5,746 nucleotides of DNA from Eubacteriales Family XIII. Incertae Sedis bacterium (GTDB lineage: Bacteria > Bacillota > Clostridia > Peptostreptococcales > Anaerovoracaceae), in NCBI GenBank assembly GCA_031263335.1, contig JAISGB010000019.1, forward strand, positions 1 to 5,746. Reading direction: 5' to 3'. Below are positions 1-4,293 of the stretch, piece by piece. The notes under the pieces were generated by a model, which was not told the origin of the DNA, searched no databases, and saw only the letters and a program-made list of their open reading frames with translations. How positions within the stretch are numbered: position 1 is the stretch's first letter; every line of letters starts with the position of its first letter. A program made the position numbers and the translations under genes.

Positions 1-837
1 AACGGCGTCGCGGCGAGCGAACGGATGTTTCGTCTGCTCGATCTTGAGATTCCGCCCGACGGCGAGGAGGTCTTGCCTGCGGGCGCCGTATCCGCAGAGG
101 TTCGGGATCTGTCCTTTACCTACCCGGGCGCGGAGAATCCGGCGCTCGACGGCGTGACGTTCGATCTCGGCGTCGGCCTCATCTCCGTGGTCGGGGAGTC
201 GGGCAGCGGCAAGAGTACGATCGCCGCGATCCTGTCCGGCGCGAGGCATGGCTATACGGGTTCCGTCCGGATCGGCGGTGCGGAGCTGAGAACATTGTCC
301 AAGGCGAGTCTGCGGGATCGCGTGACGCTCGTGCCGCACGACGGCTATGTGTTCTCCGGCTCCGTGGCGGAAAACCTTCGTATGGCGAACGGCGAAGCGA
401 CGGACGCGGAACTCGTAGGCGCGTTGAAGCGGGCGCGGCTGTGGGACTTCTTCGCGGAAGGGGACGGCCTCGACACGCGTCTGGCGGAGCGGGGCGCGAA
501 CCTCTCCGGGGGACAGCGGCAACGACTCTGTCTCGCCCGCGCGCTTCTGCGTCATAGCGATTGTTACATCTTCGACGAGGCCACGTCCAACATCGACACC
601 GAGAGTGAAGGGGCGATCATGGAGGCGATCCGCGCGCTTGCGGAGACGAAGACGGTTCTGCTCATCACGCACCGCCTCGCGAACGCCGCGCCGTCCAAGA
701 TGATCTATCTGCTCCAAGGCGGCAGGATGATCGAGGCCGGGACGCACGGGGAACTCCTGTCGCGCGAAGGCGCTTACGCGCGGATGTACAACAGACAAAC
801 GGAACTTGAGCGTTACGCGGGAGGCGCGGCGTTATGA
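1..837 (+). CDS. ABC transporter half, C-terminal nucleotide-binding part (CydD-like), 5' truncated
   Basis: The frame is open from base 1 and lacks a start, so the membrane domain lies off the left edge; 278 residues remain. Most are an ABC ATPase domain that powers export by a dimer with the next gene's product at the inner membrane. Numbering from the first visible codon: Walker A GESGSGKST about 65-73, signature LSGGQ 168-172, Walker B YIFDEATS about 189-196 with catalytic Glu193, D-loop SNID, and switch His224. The opening residues (AASERMFRLLD) match the helix linking membrane and ATPase domains in fused exporters. The Q-loop residue is odd: VPHD, with His113 where Gln is usual. Its stop overlaps the next start (ATGA, 834-837), so the pair is translationally coupled. 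The CydDC-type assignment rests on arrangement and overall feel of the sequence; the family's best known role is export of cysteine/glutathione, but the substrate here is unknown. Confidence 0.9.
   Translation, partial: NGVAASERMFRLLDLEIPPDGEEVLPAGAVSAEVRDLSFTYPGAENPALDGVTFDLGVGLISVVGESGSGKSTIAAILSGARHGYTGSVRIGGAELRTLSKASLRDRVTLVPHDGYVFSGSVAENLRMANGEATDAELVGALKRARLWDFFAEGDGLDTRLAERGANLSGGQRQRLCLARALLRHSDCYIFDEATSNIDTESEGAIMEAIRALAETKTVLLITHRLANAAPSKMIYLLQGGRMIEAGTHGELLSREGAYARMYNRQTELERYAGGAAL
819..824 (+). promoter_or_regulatory. Ribosome binding site of the second transporter gene
   Basis: GGGAGG ends 9 bases before the ATG at 834. It lies inside the end of the upstream gene and fixes the start of the second half-transporter. 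The overlap of stop and start makes reinitiation by the same ribosomes likely. Confidence 0.75.
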
Positions 838-2480
838 AAATCATGGGCAGATTGATCGTATTGGTGAAGCCCCTCACGGGCTTCATGATCCTCGCGATCT
901 TGTTCGGCGCGCTCGGCAACCTGTGTTCGATCCTCATCCCCGTTCTCGGCGGCTTCGCGATACTCCAAGCGGCGGGATTCGGCGCGCCGCTCGGATTCGC
1001 GCTCTCGGGACTCTTGGTCGCCGCCGTCCTGTGCGGCGTGTTGCGCGGCGCGTTTCGCTACGGGGAACAGACCTGCAACCATTTTATCGCGTTCAAGTTG
1101 CTCGCGCTGATACGCGAGCGCGTGTTTGAGGCTTTGCGGAAACTGTGTCCCGCCAAACTCGAAGGCCGGGAGCGGGGAAATCTCATCACGGTTCTCACGG
1201 GGGACATCGAGTTGCTTGAGGTCTTTTATGCGCACACCGTCTCGCCCGTCGCGATCGCCGCGCTCGTTTCCTTGGCTGTGACGGTGTTCGTCGGAAGCTA
1301 TCATCCGCTCTGCGGCGTGATCGCGGCGCTCGGATACCTCTGTGTCGGCGCGCTTCTCCCGGCGCTCGGATCCCGCGTCGTGAGAGAAGATAATGTTCGT
1401 CTGCGCGGGGAGATCGGCCGCTTCTCGTCCTTTTGGCTCGACAGCCTCCGAGGGATCGCGGAGATATTGCGCTTCGGGCTCGGTGAGGCGCGAAAGACCT
1501 CGGTCGGCGCAAGGACGGAGGAAACGGACGTCCTGCGTCGTCGCCTGGGCGGGCGCGAGGGCGCGATCGCCGCGCTGTCCGGATTTTTGGTGACCTGCTT
1601 CATGCTCGCGATGGCGGCGGTCGCCTTCTTTCTTTGGCGAGACGGGACGATCCGGTTCGACGGCGTGATCATTCCCGTTGTGGCGATGGTTTCGTCCTTC
1701 GGTCCCGTACTCGCCTTGGCGGGTCTGTCGACCGGCTTGCAGGCGACCTTGGCTGCGGGCGGCCGCGTGCTCGATCTGCTCGACGAACGGCCGGAGACCG
1801 AGGACGTCGAGCATGGGGCGCGCCCCGGATTTACGGGCGCGGAGAGCCGCGACCTGACCTTCTCCTACGGCGGCCCGGATGTGTTGCGCGGACTCTCGCT
1901 CACGATTCCCAAGGGCAAGATCACGGGCATTGTCGGCAAGAGCGGATCCGGTAAATCCACCTTCCTCAAATTGCTCATGCGATTTTGGGATGTCACGGAT
2001 GGGGAGCTCCTGATATCGGACATCCCCGTAGGCGCGATCGAAACGGCGTGTCTGCGGCGTCTCGAGTCCTTTGTCACACAGGAGACGGATCTGTTCCACG
2101 ACACCATCGAGGCAAATATCCGGCTCGGAAAGCCGGACGCGACGCGGGAGGAGATCGTCGCGGCGGCAAAAAAGGCGGCGGCGCATGACTTCATCCTGTC
2201 GCTTCCGAACGGCTACGAGACGGAGATCGGGGAACTCGGCTCCACCCTTTCGGGCGGGGAAAGGCAACGGATCGGTCTGGCGCGCGCCTTTCTGCGCGAC
2301 ACGCCGCTGCTCCTTCTCGATGAACCGACCGGCAACCTCGACAGCCTGAACGAGGGTACGATCCTGAAAGCCCTGCGGGAAGAAGCGTCGGGGCGGACGG
2401 TGATTTTGACCTCACACAGAAAATCCACCTTGGGGATCGCGGACACGGTGGAGGATATACGATCGTTTTCGCCTCAATGA
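834..2480 (+). CDS. ABC transporter permease/ATP-binding protein (CydC-like half)
   Basis: A complete 548-residue fused ABC exporter half. The N-terminal part holds about six hydrophobic membrane segments (roughly residues 17-34, 54-70, 137-153, 159-178, 246-267, 278-298). The ATPase domain follows from about 335: Walker A GKSGSGKST 368-376, Q-loop Gln416, signature LSGGE 472-476 (E in place of the usual Q), Walker B LLLLDEPT with Asp496 and Glu497, D-loop NLD, and switch His528. It begins 4 bases inside the preceding gene and follows a good ribosome site, so the two halves are made together and should form a heterodimer. The layout resembles CydDC and related clostridial pairs that automatic annotation often calls 'amino acid ABC transporter'. 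No cytochrome bd genes are visible, so a role in cytochrome assembly cannot be shown. Identity as an exporter half is firm; substrate is not known. Confidence 0.93.
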   Translation: MKIMGRLIVLVKPLTGFMILAILFGALGNLCSILIPVLGGFAILQAAGFGAPLGFALSGLLVAAVLCGVLRGAFRYGEQTCNHFIAFKLLALIRERVFEALRKLCPAKLEGRERGNLITVLTGDIELLEVFYAHTVSPVAIAALVSLAVTVFVGSYHPLCGVIAALGYLCVGALLPALGSRVVREDNVRLRGEIGRFSSFWLDSLRGIAEILRFGLGEARKTSVGARTEETDVLRRRLGGREGAIAALSGFLVTCFMLAMAAVAFFLWRDGTIRFDGVIIPVVAMVSSFGPVLALAGLSTGLQATLAAGGRVLDLLDERPETEDVEHGARPGFTGAESRDLTFSYGGPDVLRGLSLTIPKGKITGIVGKSGSGKSTFLKLLMRFWDVTDGELLISDIPVGAIETACLRRLESFVTQETDLFHDTIEANIRLGKPDATREEIVAAAKKAAAHDFILSLPNGYETEIGELGSTLSGGERQRIGLARAFLRDTPLLLLDEPTGNLDSLNEGTILKALREEASGRTVILTSHRKSTLGIADTVEDIRSFSPQ

Positions 2481-2499
2481 ATCCGCGCGCCCGTCCGTG

Positions 2500-3168
2500 T
2501 CAAGGCCGGACATGCGGATCCCGTTCCAACGTGATCCGCATGTCCGTGCGCGTACAGACGTAGTCTATTTCGCCCCTGCGGCGCATTCGATTCAGGGTGT
2601 CCGTCAGGGATGCGCGCGTCACGCTGAGGTAGCGGGCCAACTGCGCTTGATTCATGTCGATGCGGATGGCGTGCGTTCTTTGTCTCTCCCGTTGCAGATT
2701 GAAATACCCGATGATTCGCTCATCCGTATTGTGCCGCGACAGGATGTCCGTGCGGTTCGCGTAACGAATGGCGCTGTCGCAGACGAAGGACGTCAGGTTT
2801 CGGTGGAGGATCAAACGCGTATCCGTCGGGAGTGAGTCGAGATCCGAGAGAGCGATCCGATAGAGGCGGCCGTCCCTGCCTCCCGCGAGAGAGGTGCGAA
2901 GCGTGCGCTTGGAGGACAGCGCGATCTCCGGCTCCACGAAAGCGGGCGGCGCATACAGGGAGGATATGTCCTCTCTGCCGCCCGCGGCGTAATCCATCCG
3001 ACTGAACACCGTCCCGGATTCGAGCAACAGGAGATCGTTCAAAACCTCCCCCATGCGCATGATAATGTCCCCGCTCTTGAAATACTCCGCCCTCGGTCGG
3101 ATGGCGCCGCACAGGGCGTCGATCTCAGTCCTTCGCAGCCCTTCGAAGCAACGCATCTCCGTCAGCAA
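2500..3168 (-). CDS. Alternative: separate CRP/FNR-type regulator from an internal TTG start
   Basis: If translated alone from the TTG at 3168 the product is 222 residues, the normal size of a CRP/FNR regulator. A perfect AAAGGAGG lies 11 bases upstream (3187-3180), slightly far but usable; the next in-frame ATG, at 3156, would give 218 residues. In another frame a TGA (3193-3191) ends just before that ribosome site, exactly where an upstream gene's stop would be expected; a protein from 3801 to that stop would be about 203 residues, a usual AbiEi size. This reads as an alternative or additional start inside the longer frame. The domain has no conserved set of four cysteines for an FNR iron-sulfur cluster. 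Its ligand is unknown. Confidence 0.45.
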   Translation of the reverse strand: MLTEMRCFEGLRRTEIDALCGAIRPRAEYFKSGDIIMRMGEVLNDLLLLESGTVFSRMDYAAGGREDISSLYAPPAFVEPEIALSSKRTLRTSLAGGRDGRLYRIALSDLDSLPTDTRLILHRNLTSFVCDSAIRYANRTDILSRHNTDERIIGYFNLQRERQRTHAIRIDMNQAQLARYLSVTRASLTDTLNRMRRRGEIDYVCTRTDMRITLERDPHVRP

Positions 3169-3801
3169 CGCGCGGATCGCCTCCTTTCCTTCATGATCCG
3201 TGATATGCGCTCCATGCCTGTCGGTCGCGACGCGCTCCCTTGGTTTGCGTTTCCCGGGATTCTGCGTCGCGGCGGGACGTACGCGCCGTCGCGGGCGCGT
3301 CGCCGCCCGATCGTCGGATGTCCGCAGATCCGCGATCGTGCGATCCCGCGAGGTGACGGGCATGCCTTCCGCGATGACGATGTCCCGCTCATTCAATGCG
3401 CGATCGATGAAGAATATGTCCCGCGCGTTCACCTTTCGGAGTCCGGCGCAGGAAAAAACATATCCGCGGTTCGGCCTTGCGTGAACGCCCGCGATGCCGT
3501 GCAGAAGGGCGGCGACGTCGCGCGAAAGCACGTAGTCCGCGCCGGGATGCGCAATCCGTTCACGCGCGTCCGTCTCGGGCGCGAGGCTCAGCCATGCCGC
3601 CTTTGCCTCCGTGAATGCGTCCCTCGGCGCGGCGGATACGCGATATACGCCCATGCGCACGCGTTCCAAGACGCCGTTGCGCGTAAGCGATGAAAGCGCG
3701 TTGCGGGAGAGTCCCTCCCGCACGGCCTGCGCCGACGTGATCAAGCCCCATTGCGAGGCGGCGATTCCGAAGACGCGTCCCAATTTGTCCTGAAGTCCCA
3801 T
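2500..3801 (-). CDS. AbiEi-type antitoxin domain joined to a CRP/FNR-family regulator (fusion or frameshifted pair)
   Basis: Taken from the ATG at 3801 this encodes 433 residues. Residues about 7-55 form a winged helix-turn-helix (SQWGLITSAQA...GLSRNALSSLTRNGVLERVRMGVYRV), followed by the rest of an AbiEi-like domain to about 160 (VLSRDVAALLHGIAGV, then GMPVTSRDRTIADLR). AbiEi proteins are DNA-binding antitoxins of type IV systems. Residues about 161-207 are an arginine-rich, low-complexity stretch. Residues about 212-433 look like a full CRP/FNR protein: a cyclic-nucleotide-binding-like beta fold (FKSGDIIMRMGE) and a C-terminal helix-turn-helix (MNQAQLARYLSVTRASLTDTLNRM, about 383-406). The frame is open 25 codons further upstream, but those codons are AT-rich and cover the promoter, so 3801 is preferred; no ribosome site precedes it. 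A TTG at 3783 is an alternative. No AbiEii toxin is adjacent. Domain calls are from sequence patterns alone. Confidence 0.75.
   Translation of the reverse strand: MGLQDKLGRVFGIAASQWGLITSAQAVREGLSRNALSSLTRNGVLERVRMGVYRVSAAPRDAFTEAKAAWLSLAPETDARERIAHPGADYVLSRDVAALLHGIAGVHARPNRGYVFSCAGLRKVNARDIFFIDRALNERDIVIAEGMPVTSRDRTIADLRTSDDRAATRPRRRVRPAATQNPGKRKPRERVATDRHGAHITDHEGKEAIRALLTEMRCFEGLRRTEIDALCGAIRPRAEYFKSGDIIMRMGEVLNDLLLLESGTVFSRMDYAAGGREDISSLYAPPAFVEPEIALSSKRTLRTSLAGGRDGRLYRIALSDLDSLPTDTRLILHRNLTSFVCDSAIRYANRTDILSRHNTDERIIGYFNLQRERQRTHAIRIDMNQAQLARYLSVTRASLTDTLNRMRRRGEIDYVCTRTDMRITLERDPHVRP
2507..2546. terminator. Long inverted repeat at convergent gene ends, possible hairpin terminator
   Basis: Perfect 14-base arms, 2507-2520 and 2533-2546, separated by 12 bases. 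After one mismatch the inner bases (CGTT/AACG) can extend the stem. It sits 26 bases after the stop of the plus-strand transporter gene and forms the last codons of the minus-strand regulator (the MRITLERDPHVR region). A hairpin here would form in transcripts from either side. There is no T-tract on either side, so a standard intrinsic terminator is not proven; it could also block Rho-independent read-through only weakly or protect 3' ends. Confidence 0.55.
3180..3187 (-). promoter_or_regulatory. Internal Shine-Dalgarno sequence AAAGGAGG
   Basis: A near-perfect anti-16S match inside the linker of the AbiEi-CRP frame, 11 bases before TTG 3168. It is the main reason to suspect that the CRP-like part is translated independently. 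Confidence 0.55.
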
Positions 3802-3807
3802 GCGCAA

Positions 3808-3836
3808 ATTATACTCTATATGGGTATAGTTGTAAA
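3808..3836 (-). promoter_or_regulatory. Promoter of the AbiEi-CRP gene, predicted leaderless
   Basis: On the minus strand TTTACA (3836-3831) and a perfect TATAAT (3813-3808) are 17 bases apart, the ideal spacing for the main sigma factor. The expected start of transcription, about 7 bases past the -10 box, falls on or next to the ATG at 3801, leaving no room for a ribosome site. The mRNA would therefore be leaderless, or translation begins at a downstream TTG (3783). Confidence 0.7.
3816..3829. promoter_or_regulatory. Operator-like palindrome in the promoter spacer
   Basis: CTATA-TGGG-TATAG, two 5-base arms around 4 bases, lies between the -35 and -10 boxes of the AbiEi-CRP promoter. An overlapping inverted pair, TATAC/GTATA (3810-3814 and 3824-3828), touches the -10 box. 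A protein bound here would block the promoter. AbiEi antitoxins are known to repress their own operons through inverted repeats, so autoregulation is a reasonable inference; the sites are short and could arise by chance in AT-rich DNA. Confidence 0.4.
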
Positions 3837-3980
3837 CGTGCGGATGAATAATTGACCGAAATATAATAAATTTCAAAAAATTTTCAATATTTTATCGCGC
3901 AATATATATTGGCGTCGCGCGATTTTGTCCATAAGTTAAAAAAATTTTCCTCAAAAGTCCTTAAAATGTTTTTGTGTTGG
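3837..3980. other. AT-rich divergent intergenic region with UP-like tracts
   Basis: No gene seen. The stretch is strikingly AT-rich against its GC-rich surroundings, with repeated A and T runs. It holds a 12-base self-palindrome (CAATATATATTG, 3900-3911) flanked by TCGCGC (3895-3900) and GCGCGA (3917-3922). The A/T-rich bases just upstream of the plus-strand -35 box (about 3956-3976) are placed where an RNA polymerase alpha-subunit UP element would be, which fits a strong stable-RNA promoter. Confidence 0.5.
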
Positions 3981-4031
3981 CTGACAGAGGATTGCATCTT
4001 TGGTATACTGAACGCGTGCTCCCAACACAAA
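3971..4031. repeat. 10-base inverted repeat flanking the RNA promoter
   Basis: TTTGTGTTGG (3971-3980) and its exact reverse complement CCAACACAAA (4022-4031) enclose the -35 and -10 boxes and the expected transcription start. The left arm abuts the -35 box and the right arm is inside the first 20 bases of the RNA. It may be paired protein sites or a DNA loop; the right arm also takes part in the first RNA hairpin, so the match may be partly incidental. Confidence 0.5.
3981..4009 (+). promoter_or_regulatory. Strong promoter of the structured RNA
   Basis: CTGACA (3981-3986) and TATACT (4004-4009) are separated by 17 bases; each matches the main sigma-factor consensus at 5 of 6 positions. Transcription would begin near 4016. 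A/T tracts upstream and the lack of any ribosome site or credible ORF downstream point to a non-coding RNA rather than an mRNA. Confidence 0.7.
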
Positions 4032-4277
4032 GATCCTCGGATCTGTGTTCTGTGTAACGACTGTTCGGGAGCGAGCGAACAAAGATGTCCGAATGTTTCC
4101 GAAAGGAAACTGAGGGGTCGTCTCCCGGTACATCCCAAACGGGAACGACTATGCGCACAGGGCACAACACAGCCCGTCGGAACCCGGGGGAACTCCTCTC
4201 CTCCCGCGGACGACACTCAACGAAAAAGACTGTTTCAAGATGACTCCAAAGGTCATGGTGAAGCGGTCTTTTTCGTT
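4016..4277 (+). ncRNA. Structured non-coding RNA, family not identified
   Basis: Between a strong promoter and a strong terminator lie about 200 bases (plus the terminator) with dense complementary segments. Hairpins visible: 4024-4049 (AACAC/GTGTT, AA bulge, AGATC/GATCT, loop CTCG); 4063-4080 (GTTCG/CGAAC); 4095-4110 (GTTTCC, GAAA tetraloop, GGAAAC); 4117-4149 (GTCGT/ACGAC and TCCCG/CGGGA with one bulged C); 4160-4175 (GGGC/GCCC); 4176-4214 (GTCG/CGAC outside, CGGGGG/CTCCCG inside). Two loops can make pseudoknots: GGGAGC 4067-4072 with GCTCCC 4018-4023, and ACATC 4130-4134 with GATGT 4084-4088. Such compact folding suggests a functional RNA. The ends do not pair into the rod shape of 6S RNA, and no RNase P, tmRNA or SRP core motif is seen. 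The raiA RNA of Bacillota is similar in size and has pseudoknots, so it is one candidate, on general form only. Confidence 0.65.
4219..4277. terminator. Bidirectional intrinsic terminator with very long stem
   Basis: AACGAAAAAGAC (4219-4230) pairs perfectly with GTCTTTTTCGTT (4266-4277). Counting G-U pairs the stem runs on through 4231-4237 with 4259-4265 to about 19 pairs, then after a small internal loop ATGAC/GTCAT (4240-4244 with 4252-4256) closes a 7-base loop. Each arm gives a run of five T in its own direction. It ends the RNA on the plus strand, and lies 16 bases past the stop of the acyl-CoA synthetase on the minus strand, so it serves both. Confidence 0.85.
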
Positions 4278-4293
4278 GCCGGGATTCGAAATA

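Noticed and set aside
813..2267. 484-codon open frame on the minus strand
   Set aside because: It lies fully antisense to a clear ABC exporter, is rich in Arg, Glu and Asp with no recognisable domain, and is a by-product of GC-rich codon use.
3863..3868. TATAAT on the plus strand as a second promoter
   Set aside because: No -35-like box lies 16-18 bases upstream; in AT-rich DNA this match is expected by chance.
3802..3876. 25-codon N-terminal extension of the AbiEi-CRP frame (ATG at 3876)
   Set aside because: These codons are AT-rich, unlike the gene, and cover the -35 and -10 boxes; the AbiEi homology begins after 3801.
4016..4218. 6S RNA, RNase P, tmRNA or SRP RNA
   Set aside because: The ends do not pair into a rod with a central bubble, the length is too short for RNase P or tmRNA, and the conserved SRP domain sequence is missing.
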